Position numbers and translations under genes: made by a program. A stretch of DNA of 64,000 bases from Lentinus brumalis (taxonomy: Eukaryota; Basidiomycota; Agaricomycetes; Polyporales; Polyporaceae), in NCBI GenBank assembly GCA_001792895.1, contig MARA01000035.1, positions 1 through 64,000 of the forward strand. The letters are read 5' to 3'. The notes beneath the pieces were generated by a model. It saw only the letters and a list, made by a program, of their open reading frames with translations, had not been told where the DNA came from and did not search any database. Below are positions 43,871 through 54,901 of the stretch, piece by piece. Position 1 is the first letter of the stretch, and each line of letters opens with the position of its first letter.

Positions 43871-46481
43871 TCAGAGATCATCATCACTCACCTGCACATC
43901 AGCCGAGAACGTAGAGATGCCCGAAGCCACAGACAACCTCTGGCTCGCGGGTGGGGGCGCAGGTGCAAGTCCCTCCGGGTCCGCGAACGGATTCGTGTCA
44001 TTGGCAGCCACGGGCGGCACAGGGTCCGTGAACGGATTCAAGACCGCGTCCGCGCTGAGACTCGAGTGTCCCATCCCTGCGCCCTCGACGACAGTGCTCG
44101 ACGCCGCGGTGCTCACGATCGTCTCGCGCATGTACGGCTGTGGCCCAGCCGCGCCGAAGGCCGACGTGTCGCTCGGCACGGGGCTGATGGGCATCCCGCT
44201 CGCGGACGACGTCGAGAGGTAGCTCGGGAACATCTCGCTCCTGCTCACAGCGCCGGGCGCGCCGACGAACGTCATGTTCGGCGCGGGGGCCACGGGGGCT
44301 CCAATCGCGGAGTTGATCCTGAAGTGTGGCGAGTCGGGGACGAGCGAGGGCGAACGCTCCACGTAAGTGTCGTAAGAGATGCCACCGCCCATGAATGGTG
44401 GAGCGGCACGTCGACGGGCGCGGACACGGAAGAAGAGGAAGACCAGAGCAGCGAGGACGAAGAGACCTCCCAAGACACCACCGATGATCCCGCCCATCGC
44501 CGCCGATGAGCTCTTCTTCCTGCAGCAAGTCTTCAGCAGAAGGCAACGCGCATCGAACAAGACACGTACGCTGCGGTGGAGGATACGACACTCGCAGTAG
44601 GGAACGACGTCGACGTGAACACGCCCGTGCTCGTGCGGATCTCGATGATCGTCGACGTCTTACCGTCGGGGCGGTAGTAGCAATCGCAGTGCTGAACGTC
44701 GACAGGCTCGTGAACGTGGTCGTCACAGGCGCAGTCTGCGGTGCGTTGTCCGCTGCTGATTGAGCAGCAGCTTTCTGGATGTTGGAGATACTAGGGCAAG
44801 CGCGTCAACGCGGGCGGGACTGAAGGGGCAGACCGAGCGCACTTACCTCGGGGTCGCACCGCCAGATGCGGTTGGTGTCGCACTAGCATCAGAGCCTCCG
44901 GTATTGTTCGAGCTTGAGGGCTGGGCACCTGCCGCTGTCTGCCCATCTGTGCCGCTGCTGGCGGCATTATTTCCCGCCGTTGCATTGCCGCTACCAGCAC
45001 TCGCGCTTGCTCCAGTGCTCCCGTTCGCACCCGTGTTGCCAGTTCCCTGGTTCCCGTTCCCGTTCCCACCTCCGGTGCCCGGGTTAGTCCCTGTGCCCGA
45101 ACCGGTAGTGCCCTTATCGTCGCTGTTCCCTGCGTTGCTGCCGTTGCCACCGTTGCCTGTGGTAGAAGACGGGGTCGTGCCCGTGGCGCTGCTGCTGGGC
45201 GAACCAGAAGCAGGAGTTGACGGAGCACCTGATGGCCCGGGCTTGCCGATCTTGCTTCCTGAGGGAGTGGGGCTCGCGGCGTCCGTCTTGCTTTCAGTAG
45301 GAGTCGGAGCCGCTGCGTCCGACTTTGTGGTACCCGTCGGAGATGCCGACTTCGTGCTACTTGCTGTATCAGAAGCGTCTCCGGGGCCGCTGTACGAGAA
45401 TCAGAGTTCCTGCATGCGCCAAAACAGAGGGTATACGTACACAATCGCAGTAGGGATCAAGCCGCCGCTTGTGGTGGACGGGGACGGTTTCGCGCTCGAG
45501 CTGGGAGTCGAAGGGGAAGCTGACGCGGGAAGCTTGTCAGAAGAAGACGGCGCTGCAGACGACGGCTTGGCCGATTCAGAGGTAGATGTGGGAGGAACAG
45601 AGGCTGTGGCGAGGGAAAAGGCGCACGTCCCGGACTATGAACTGATGTAAGCGCGAAATAGATGAAATCCACGCACTGCTGCTGCTGTCAACTCCATCTC
45701 CGGGACCGACGATGGCGGTAGGGATGAGACCACCAGGCGAAGACGAGGCCGGAACCTTCGTGGACGGCGCGGCAGGGCTCGAGTCAGCCGCAGAAGTCGA
45801 AGGCGCAGCCGTGGTCGCCGGCTTCGAAGACGAGGGAATGGCGGATGTCGACGGAGCTGCAGACGTCGAATCAGACACTACGATCGCGGTGGGGACTATG
45901 ACTGAGGGTGAAGACGTGGAGGCAGCCGTCGTCTCCGGCTTCACCGAGGTGGCTGCAGGTGCTGAAGAGGAAGGTGCATCTGTAGTGCTCGGCGCGGCAG
46001 AAGATGAAGAAGGGGCCTGGGAGGTGCTCCGCGCAAGGGAAGACGAAGAAAGGGCCTCGGAGGTGCTCGGTGCGACGGCAGATGACGAAAGAACCTCCGT
46101 CGTGCTCGGCGCAGTCGACGTCAAAGGTGACGATGAAGAAGCTTCCGCCTTGCTTGAGGTGGTAGAAGCAGACGGGGCCGGGGCAGAAGAAGGAGCCTCA
46201 GAACTGGATGGCTTACTCTCTGAGGTGGAGGGGGTTGCTGAGGAAGCAGTGTTTGCAGACAGAGATGAAGTCGTGACAGGGGAAAGAGCTGCAGTGCTAG
46301 CCTGCGCTGTATACGCAGGTGAGCTCAGTATCCCCGCTCAACGAGCGTGACGAGACCGGGTTGGGACGCTAGATACGCTCGTCAGCTGCGCGTCGCCACA
46401 GGAGCCGGAGACAAACTCACCACCTGAAGAAGAAGCCGCGTCCTCGCGCTTCAACGCGAATGCCCGGACCAGGGGAGCCAT
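43871..46481 (-). CDS. Ser/Thr-rich single-pass membrane protein
   Basis: A probable cell-surface, mucin-like protein. The ATG at 46481 gives MAPLVRAFALKREDAASSSG, followed by very Ser/Thr/Ala/Pro-rich exons (SSSEAPSSAPAPSASTTSS, PSTSEALSSSSLARSTSQAP). There is also a Gly/Asn-rich exon (NGGNGSNAGNSDDKGTTGSG). The segment GGLIPTAIV occurs twice and IVPTAIV once. A membrane helix, MGGIIGGVLGGLFVLAALVF, is followed by the stop-transfer RVRARRRAAP. The cytoplasmic tail is Pro/Ser-rich with NPF motifs (LNPFTDPV, TNPFADPE). The stop is at 43871 (VQVSDDDL), or splicing may continue beyond. The layout resembles fungal wall-stress-sensor-like or SKG6-type proteins, but no WSC or other named domain was recognised. 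No classical signal peptide is visible at this start. Confidence 0.65.
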
Positions 46482-48695
46482 GCCCAAAAAGTCGTGAAAG
46501 AAAGAACGAAGAGGAGAAAGAGAGAAAGAGGGACCAGCACGCTGCTACGGGCGGGGAGCAGGGTGCATGTCGGAACGGACCACGGCAAGCCGCTGATAAT
46601 ATGGGCGACCCGCTCTGTTGGGTGCGAAATCGGCACTGATGGTCGTCGAGGGGGCCGTTGCAGCGGGTGATGACCACGGGAAACTGTAATGCACACCACT
46701 GTTGGGCCGCACTGCTGTTCGCTGATTGAAGTGATTCCAGATGGCGCAACTCATCCTGCGTATAATGATAGGACCCCAGTTGTCCTCGTGCGGTCGAGTG
46801 TCATGAGCACATCCTGAGCCTTGTAAGACGGTGCAGACAGAAAACGCATTTGAGAAACGTGGCGGATGAGAAGCAGACTGTAGCCTCGACGACAGGGCGG
46901 TGACAGTAACTGCCAAGTTGCACTAACTACTACAGGCATTGTCCAATCACCAGCAACCAGATATGATTAGATAGACGCTTTTCGTACTTGTGAAATTGTG
47001 AACACACTTACATACTTATGTACTGGGAGGACAACCTTTGAAGAATGGTTCCAATCTCGACAATACAGCCATCCGATGCCGATTGACGGACCGTTCAAAA
47101 TGACCGTGGACGGTGGCGGACGCTTCATCGGAGGTCAACACCGTCCTGACTCCTGATCATGAGGCACCCCCAATCCTGACGGACGGATCGCAGGCGATTC
47201 GCAGTCTGGTCCAGACAAACCACGCTTGAATGGAAGCAGTACCGACTGATGCGGGAGGTAGCCTTGCCTATTGAAGCTGAAGACGGGGGTCCACAAACGC
47301 TGCACAGCATCATGTCGCGAAGGACACCCAAATCTCCGATCAAAGCAGCCCCATCACACGTACTTACTTGCATCATGCATGGTTACTTGTTCACCCATGA
47401 TCTTGCGTGTTACTTATGTACATACAGTACATAGTACATAGATGACCGAGCCTATGTACGTCAGCTGCATAGGAGTGGTCTGCGTCTGCGTCGTTAGCTG
47501 CCTCGAAGAACGAGGAATCGCGGACGTACTCGGACGTACTCGGAGCATGCACTGCGAGCGGAATATCTTGTTAGCCACCACCACTGGGACTCGTAGTACA
47601 CGCGCACGCTCTCAGCCTTCCGACGCGATATGTACTCCGGCAGTGCCCTATGCAGATCAACCGAAGACTGTCATTATGTACTGATATGCAGCGCGGCGGC
47701 ACTAACTGGGCGCGCGTAAGAGTGGTACGGGTACTGTAATCGTAATATGGCAAGACGCAAAATGCAAAACGCAAAGGCAAAGGGGGACAGCAGCGGCGGG
47801 AAGCAACATTCATGGCAGATCATGGGCTGACAAGCAAGCAAGAGCAGGGACGACGAGCAGCAGCAGCAGCAGCGAGCGAACGAACGTATCCGGGCTGGGT
47901 GGGTCGGGGGTCGGGGTGGGATATGGATATAGCAAGTAGCAAGTGAGCAATGAGCAAGTGAGGATACGAATACGAATACGGATGGGTGGACGGGACGACT
48001 GGAAGAGGGAAAGCGCTAGGGATACTACGGGGGATTGCTCTAGAGTACAAGTTTCGGGCGTGAGCGTGAGCGTGAGTCGTCGGGTCGGGTCGTTTGCTGA
48101 GTGAGTGAGCGATGGGCGATGGGCCGCGGTCGCGGTCCTGGCGGAGGTGTGTCAGTCAGTCATGGTCACAGTCACGGTCCACGTCAAGCGATACTGTGTC
48201 CGACCGCACGCACGGACGGCAAGATGCGAGCCCGAGCCCCAATCCAAACGGACACCCGGAGAGATCCAGGAGCTAAAGTCCGAGAAGCGGGAGGGAGGCA
48301 GAAGTGGGAGAAGGGGGTGTGCGAGCGAGCGACCGGCCGCACTTCCGACACGGGCGTGTGGGATGGGATGAGAGGGAACATGATGAATGGGTGACGTGAC
48401 GTCCGCTCGGGCGGAACAATGCGAACGCGGAAGCCGCGAAGGCAGGAAGAGCCGAAGAACCGGGGGGGACGCGCGAACCATCCAACGAGGGTCCAAGCCG
48501 CGTGCAATACAATACATGGGGCGCGTCGGGAGAACGAGGGCAAGATGGATGAAGGACGCACATGATGATGGGATATTATACACCCTTTTCGCAGGGGTTT
48601 CCCTGTCCCACCCAGGATATCGTATACGTAGAAGGAGAAGGAGCACGGCACGGCACGCGTCGGCGTCGGGTTGTTGGTCCAGCACCGCGGCACCA
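46482..48695. other. 2.2 kb intergenic region
   Basis: Holds a CT-rich tract just upstream of the Ser/Thr-rich gene (46490-46545 on the minus strand) and short low-complexity repeats near 47850 and 47931-47980. GTACTTAC occurs at 47360. The strand 3' to the G-alpha gene shows nothing recognisable. Confidence 0.5.
47931..47980. repeat. Low-complexity tandem repeats
   Basis: Imperfect AGCAAGT/GAGCAA units are followed by three TACGAA-like units. Intergenic; no function suggested. Confidence 0.5.
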
Positions 48696-51600
48696 TCACA
48701 TCAGCGAAGACGACTTGAGGTTCGCCGTCAGGATGATGTCTCGCACTGTAAGGGTTAAATGCGGAGGAAGGAGGGAGGAGGAAGGAGATAAAACCCCTGG
48801 TCAGCCACGGCTCTGTCTGAGACAGCAGACGAGCAAGACGCACCGTTGGATATTATCATATGCGTCTTCCGGGTATCGGTGACAGATGTCAGATGTACTG
48901 CAGCGAACGGTTAGAGTTTTAGCCACGCCGCCCCCAACCCCGGTCAGCAAGGACCAAAACAACAACACGCACTGAACAGATCTCTCGACTTGTTCGGAGT
49001 CAGCGACTGGTGCATCGCACCAAATCGGTTGCGGAAATCTGCGTGGTCGGTCAGCCTGCGTCCCATCCTCGGCGCGCGTGCGTCCTCGTCCCCTCAACAC
49101 CGGACGTAGTAGTAGTGGTAGTATAGTACGCACATTGCGAGACCGTCTCGTAGTCGTTCGGCCGGTTGTACGACGGCATGTGGTGCGCCAGCCTTACGCC
49201 GCTCTCGAGCTTCTTCTTCAGCAGGTCGCACTTGTTCAGGAACAGCACGATGTTCACGTGCGCCAGCAGCCGGCTCTCGATCACAGACTTCCAGAGCTGG
49301 AACGAGTCCTCCAGGCGGTTCACCCGCGGTCCTGCTCCCAAACGCTTTTAGTTCCGCTCCCGCATACGGTTGCACACACCACGGAACAGAGACGGGGGCG
49401 TGTACGCACCTCAGCAAGCTGCTGGTCGAACGCGCTGATGGGCGCGAGGAATATGATAGCGTTCACTGTGTGTCTCTCGTCAGTCCTGCTCCCGGCGAGG
49501 AGGCGACCAACCGACGCACCATCGTCAAAGTACGGGGCCCACGCCTGCCGCTGGTTCCGCGCACCCCCCACATCAAAAATGACCCACTCGACCCCGCGGA
49601 ACTCGCTGTTCTTCGCGAGCGTAAATCGGTGCTCGACGACCCCCGTCGTCTTCAGCCGCGCTTTCAGGACGTCATCTGCACACAAGGAGTGGACGGGAGG
49701 GAGGGAACGAGGGAGGGAATCAGCAGCCGGTCCTCGCGGAGGAAGAACACCCTCCGATCCGGTCGGACGGGGAAGGGGCGGGGGACTGACCGTCTGTCGG
49801 GAAGTACATCTTCGCCGTTATTCGATCGATCTCGTCCAGATAGCTGTCCGTAAACCGCATGTCAGCACCACCGTCTCCGTCTCTGTCCCTGCCCTTGTCC
49901 GCTATTCGCTCCCGAACCCACTCCCGAATCCCACTCCACCCTGTACCGCCGCCACGCCAGCCAGCCGACCGTACAGAGCAAGAGCAGGCAAGAGCAGGCA
50001 CCGGCAGACAGGCACAGGCACGACCCGACACGGCACTCTCCAGGAGGAAAACACTCACAAGCCGCTGCTCTCCTCGAGCCGTATATGCCGCTCCGCGAGC
50101 CGCTGGTGCACCTTCGGGTCGCGCCAGAGCTCGTTCATGACGGGGGCGCACCGATTCAGCACGTGCACGGGGTCCGTCGGGTCCTCCCACCAGCCCTCGA
50201 GCTCGCCCGAGTGCGCGCTCTTCGGGCTCTGGATCTTGCCCAGCGCGAAGTGCTTCTTCCAGTTCGACCCCGTGCGCACCGCGAGCTCGTGCGTGCTGCT
50301 CACCACGGACACCGCGGGCGAGGTGGGAGAGCGCGGCGAGGTCGGGCCCGTCCACGGCTGCGAGGAGGAGGACGAGGAGGAGGACGCCCCGGGCGCGGAG
50401 GAGGAGGGGATGGTGATGGGCGGCGGGCGGCCGGGGGTGTGGCCGTGGGGGCGGAGCCTGAGGCCGGGAGCGAGGTGAGGGCGGCCGCAGCGGCGAAGGA
50501 GCCGTACCCGTCCGGGAGGTGCGTCGCCTCCCTCTCGCCCTCCTCCTCGGGGTCGGAGAGGACGACGATCAGGCGCTGCTCGAGGTCCATTAGCGGGGCG
50601 AGTCGGCGGCGGTACGCCTCGTAGTTGGGTTGTGAGCCGGCGAGCGACGAGGAGGGGCGGTCGCCGCCGCTGATGATGATCGACGCGGTCTCGGTGGAGT
50701 CGCCGAACTCCTCCTCCTCGGGGAGGGCGTTGTCCTCTGGCGCGATCGCCTCGAGGACGCTGGATGGGTGGAAACAAGAGGTCAGACGCGACTAGAAATT
50801 TGTTGGCCCAAGAAGACCGACGTACCGACGGATGGAGCGGACGAGGTTGAGGTAGATAACGAAGCGCCATGCTATGCGTTCCTTGTGGAACGCGGCGGGT
50901 GTGTGCAAGAGCTGGAACTCTGGTAGGAAAATAAACGGTGAGCAAGCCGTCGACGCAACAAGACACAGCTCGAGGCAGTATCGGCGGTGCCAGACCCAGC
51001 AGCGGGCCTGTGGTCTGTCAACAAGGCGGTAAAGATAGAGAGGACCCAGATGCAGTGTGCAGTAAACCACAACCAACGGCACCCGACGCCATGTTCTGAG
51101 CAGGCGAAGAGCTTGGCATCACACTCCGTACGGGCAAGAGCCAGCGGGGTTTCACGGAAGCAAATGCCGTGGGGTTTGACACCTTGCCCTGCCTCCCGTG
51201 CGATCGACATTGGGCGCCTATAGACGCGTCCGATCTGCGGTCAAGAGGAAGAGCGATCATGGACACTGGCTGTGTACGTGACATGTAAGAAGGCTGCACA
51301 GGGAGGCAGGGACGGACTACGTGTCAAGGGAGCAGACGCGCTTACCTCTGTATCGCAGCCGGTGTCTGCGGGAAGCTTGTACGGGCGGGGCACACGCGTC
51401 CTAGGATGCACGGACGATAGGGGGGCGAGAGAGACGTATATGCGCGCGCAAACGCGGGGCGTGGGACGCGCCGATAGCTGCTCAAGCGGGGCACATAAGA
51501 GCGGGGGAAGACTCACGTTTGAGGGTCGTGCTCTTTCCGCTCTCGCTCTGGCCGAGGAGGAGGACCTTGACCTGCTTGCGCCTGCGGTTGCGCTTGTCGT

Positions 51601-51789
51601 CGTGGCGGAGCATGCGGTCGATGTTCTCGCTGCGCTTGCGGGCATCCTCCTCTGCCTTGAGACGCTGTTCGCGCTGCTGGGGGCTCTCGTCTGCGGGGGC
51701 TGGAGGGCGGCGGCGAGGGGGTCGCGGTCTGCGAGGATGGAGGGGTAGTATGGCCTGTGGGCTGGCAGGGGCTTGTGGGCGGGAGGCAT
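48696..51789 (-). CDS. Atypical G-protein alpha subunit with altered G3 motif
   Basis: A heterotrimeric-type G-alpha fold protein. Start ATG at 51789 (MPPAHKPLPAHRPYYPSILA; no myristoylation glycine). The P-loop is LLLGQSESGKST, where canonical G-alpha has GAGESGKS. A helical region follows (ERIAWRFVIYLNLVRSIRR) with a long Ser/Pro-rich insert, then WKKHFALGKIQSPKSAHSG and VLNRCAPVMNELWRDPKV. Switch I is DVLKARLKTTGVVEHRF, with the catalytic Arg kept. Switch II is DVGGARNQR, where Ala replaces the catalytic Gln of DVGGQ. Then come NAIIFLAPISAFDQQ, VLFLNKCDLL (NKxD), VHLTSVTDTRKTHMIIS (TCAT-like G5) and VRDIILTANLKSSSLM. The frame slips by one base at two G5 runs (51695-51699 and 50433-50437). 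Members with DVGGA-R recur in basidiomycetes, so the substitution is probably genuine. Confidence 0.85.
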
Positions 51790-53240
51790 GGGGTCGGCGG
51801 GGGAAGGAGGGGCAGGGGAGGCTGAGGGAGAGGCGGACGGAACGAATGAGGGCGGTATGTGGCAGCCTGGCGCCCTATGGCGGAAAAAGTCAAGTGTGAG
51901 AAGGCGAGCGAGGAATTCTGCGAGGAAGGCGACGAGGAACGGGAGCGTGTGGCTGGACGACTCCTCCTCGCGCGACGCTCTCGGAGCGGGCGTCGATGAT
52001 CCGGCGGCCAGCACTGCTCTCTCTCCGTCCTTCAAAACGCTCTTCTGCCTGTGTACATCCTCTGCGTCCTCCTCGTCTCGCCGCACGGACCTCTTCGCAC
52101 GCGTGCTACCACGCTTGATAGCGTGCCCTTCTAGAACTGGCGTATGACTGCGATGGAACCCCGCCGACATACGGCCCTCGCCGCTTGCACTATTCCTATT
52201 CCTCGTGGGAACCCCTCCATTCCTTCTCTCCGGAACATCGCAACCTCCACCGTCCGTCCTCGGCCGGAGGACCGGAGCGACGACCGCGGGCCCTCCATGT
52301 GCAAGGACGCTCAAGCAATCGCTGGTACTGCAGAAGCGTGCGTGTCTGTTCTATAAGTACAGGCGATACGAGGAACCCCACGAACACATCTGGCCTTGGA
52401 GTGCGACCGACGCGCATCGTGATAACAGGTATGTACCTCCGACCACGTACGGATGCTGAACATACGTTCATGCGTATGCGACTCACGATCACAGCCGGAG
52501 CTAGTGCACCCGACCGTGATCCCATTGTAGTCTAAGTACCTACCCATCCTCCAAATCCCAGAACCGAGACACGTACGTTCACCCAGTTCACCGTGATTTT
52601 ACGTAGCTGCCCTGCACAATCAACCAGTCACGGCTCAAAACAAGGCCTGCATGTCCGCCACCCAATACATAACCCCACTACCCCGAGCGTCGCGCCCTCC
52701 GCGAGCGGCCGGCTGCAGTCCCTCCGATTCGGTCGTAATTGCACTCGGGAACCGTCCGAACCGTGCCCGAGCGGCGCCCTGTAGCTCCTCGAAGCTCCCC
52801 GCTCGAACCCAGTGCCCTCGCTGCGAAGCCCGGTCGCACCTCACCCGGCCTGCGTCGCGCGTGGCCCGCCGTCTGCGGTCCAGGCACACCCTTCTCCACG
52901 TCACCTGCAGTCCTGCGGATCCTCGCATGCTCAGACGCTCTCTCGACCCTCCCGTGCCACAATATCCGCGAACGCGAGCCACCTGTACTGTACGTATACG
53001 AGGTACGTACTCGTCTGCGCCCTTGCCTCTTGCGTCCGCGGGATCCCCATGGCAACGCCCCCGTGGCGTGACGTTACTTGGACCGTGGACGTTTCGCGAC
53101 CCTGGCTATGGCCTATAGGGCCCGCCGCCCCTGACAGACGTGCACGCAGCACGGTACACGCGAAAAGCACCGACGATGCCGCGTCTCCCGGCTCACCCAA
53201 TCGAGCGGAGACGTTCGACGCAGAACCGGCGGTGTCGCTG

Positions 53241-53264
53241 CCCGAATGCCCGAATGCCCGAATG
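53241..53264. repeat. Three tandem copies of CCCGAATG
   Basis: Three perfect 8-bp copies in a row; a fourth partial copy (CCCGAAT) lies at about 53272. Intergenic microsatellite-like DNA. Confidence 0.7.
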
Positions 53265-53648
53265 CTGCCAGCCCGAATCCTAAGTAGTGCCACGACAGGC
53301 GCACCTCCCCGCCTGCCCATGTGTATACGGTACTTCTCCAATAACAGCGATAACAGCACCTAGCACCTAGGGATGCTGTATACCGGATGCTGACAGGAAC
53401 GCAGCCGACGGCGACGGCGATGGCGGCGAGGGACGCGGAGGCAGGCAGGGCATCGTGCACCGTGTCAGTTGCAGACGTCCGCGACGGTCCCGGTGCCGCC
53501 GCGCCGCCGCAGCACATGGGTACTGTATGCGCACATGTGGCGGCCCTCACGCGTTCGCCGCCTTCGCGCCGCTGACGTGAACGTACGGTGGGAGCGGGGT
53601 TCGCCGTCCAGACAAGACGCCGGTGGAGGGCTCTTACGTTCACGCCGT

Positions 53649-53680
53649 CCCGACTCCCGACTCCCGCCTCCCGACTCCCG
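53649..53680. repeat. Imperfect CCCGACTC tandem repeat
   Basis: About four CCCGACTC/CCCGCCTC units in 32 bp; intergenic. Confidence 0.6.
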
Positions 53681-54795
53681 AGCCGTCCAGTTTTCTCTCT
53701 TCTCGGACTAGGGTATATACAGTGTCTGCTTGGACGGGGACACGAGCGAGGATGGCCGCAAGGGTCAAGAGACAGAGACTCAATTCGTACTTCGTAAGTC
53801 CTGCTGTATCCTTACTGGTCCCTGCAGCAACTCTAAGTTCACATGCAACATACATAGAAATCCTGGAACCATCTCCAGGACGCAACGATAGACGGCCCGT
53901 GCGCCGATGTCCTGTGCATGGTCAAAGGGTCGACGAACGGAGGCCTCAGTTGTTGGACGTCATCACAGGTCCAGGCAGACACTGCCAAGTGAGTAACCAT
54001 CCCAGGACCCACACACAGGGCGAGTTACAACCCTCCCCCCACCCCCACGCGACGAAATCTCCGTACATATCAGCGGTTCTCGAGCAGGGATCAGCGTTAA
54101 TCACAGCTCCTGCTGCATCGCTCATCCGACCCTCTCCCGCCTTGCCCTCGAGGTACCTGAGGCTGCTATCATAGGCACTGCTTGACGGACATACCGGAGG
54201 ACGCGTTGTATGTCTAGCGCCCATGGAAGGCATATGTAACACACGCCCTACTGGCAACTGCCGCATGGCGGAGAAACAGACTCCTGCGCTGCGCGCACGC
54301 ATGACCGTGCCCTCCGGCCTTCCCACGTCCGGTTATTTATCGCAGACCGCTCGCTGATTATTCTCTGCGAATTCGTCAGGTGTACGCCCGACCCGACGGT
54401 CGCTACATATGACCGCGACACCGGACTCGGTCACCAACATCCCGCACCGTCGCACTCGCCCTCGCGTCGCACTCGCCTTTCGACGCGGGAGGGGCGGACC
54501 GCACCCAAGAGCACTGCCAGCACCCGTGCTGCGTCGACAGCGTTGCACCCTACCCCTCGCCGCTCGGTACCGGCGGGCTTCTAGTGCTGCTGCGAGCTTC
54601 GTCCGCCGCATCCCGTAGCTCCGGAATACGTCCGCGCAGGCCATGGGACGACCCAGGTGTGATGGCGACGACCATCTAGCGAGGATCATGCGCGCCGTGG
54701 ACGTGGACGATGCTCGCACCCATCTCGGCGGCGGGCCGCGAGAGGATTTAAGCATGCTACCTACGTATCTTTCCGAACTTTCGATACCGCCGGCG

Positions 54796-54802
54796 TATAT
54801 AA
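54796..54802 (+). promoter_or_regulatory. TATA box of the rhamnogalacturonan lyase gene
   Basis: TATATAA lies 106 bp upstream of the ATG at 54902 on the same strand, a position typical of strongly regulated fungal secreted-enzyme genes. Confidence 0.5.
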
Positions 54803-54901
54803 CTGCGCTCTTGCGTGGTCGTTTGCAGTATCCTCGAAGACAAGTCGTGTTCTTGTCTTTAGGAGAATACACCGACCGTCTGGTCCGTGGTCGCCGCCAA
54901 C

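Larger units (their letters stand above)
51790..54901. other. 3.1 kb gene-poor region
   Basis: Divergent space between the G-alpha gene (minus) and the lyase gene (plus). Many short GC-rich frames are open on both strands but none has recognisable protein features or joinable exons. Short tandem repeats lie at 53241-53264 and 53649-53680. It may include long 5' untranslated regions or non-coding transcripts. Confidence 0.45.

Noticed and set aside
44760..45650. A long plus-strand open frame of about 296 codons, Pro/Ala/Val-rich
   Set aside because: It is the antisense shadow of the Ser/Thr/Gly-rich exons of the minus-strand membrane protein; codons such as TCN/ACN read backwards remain open.
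45712..46350. A 212-codon acidic plus-strand open frame
   Set aside because: Antisense of the same Ser/Thr-rich gene; composition is the mirror of Ser/Ala codons.
49078..50478. A 466-codon plus-strand open frame
   Set aside because: It lies antisense to G-alpha exons that carry clear functional motifs, and its translation is low-complexity.
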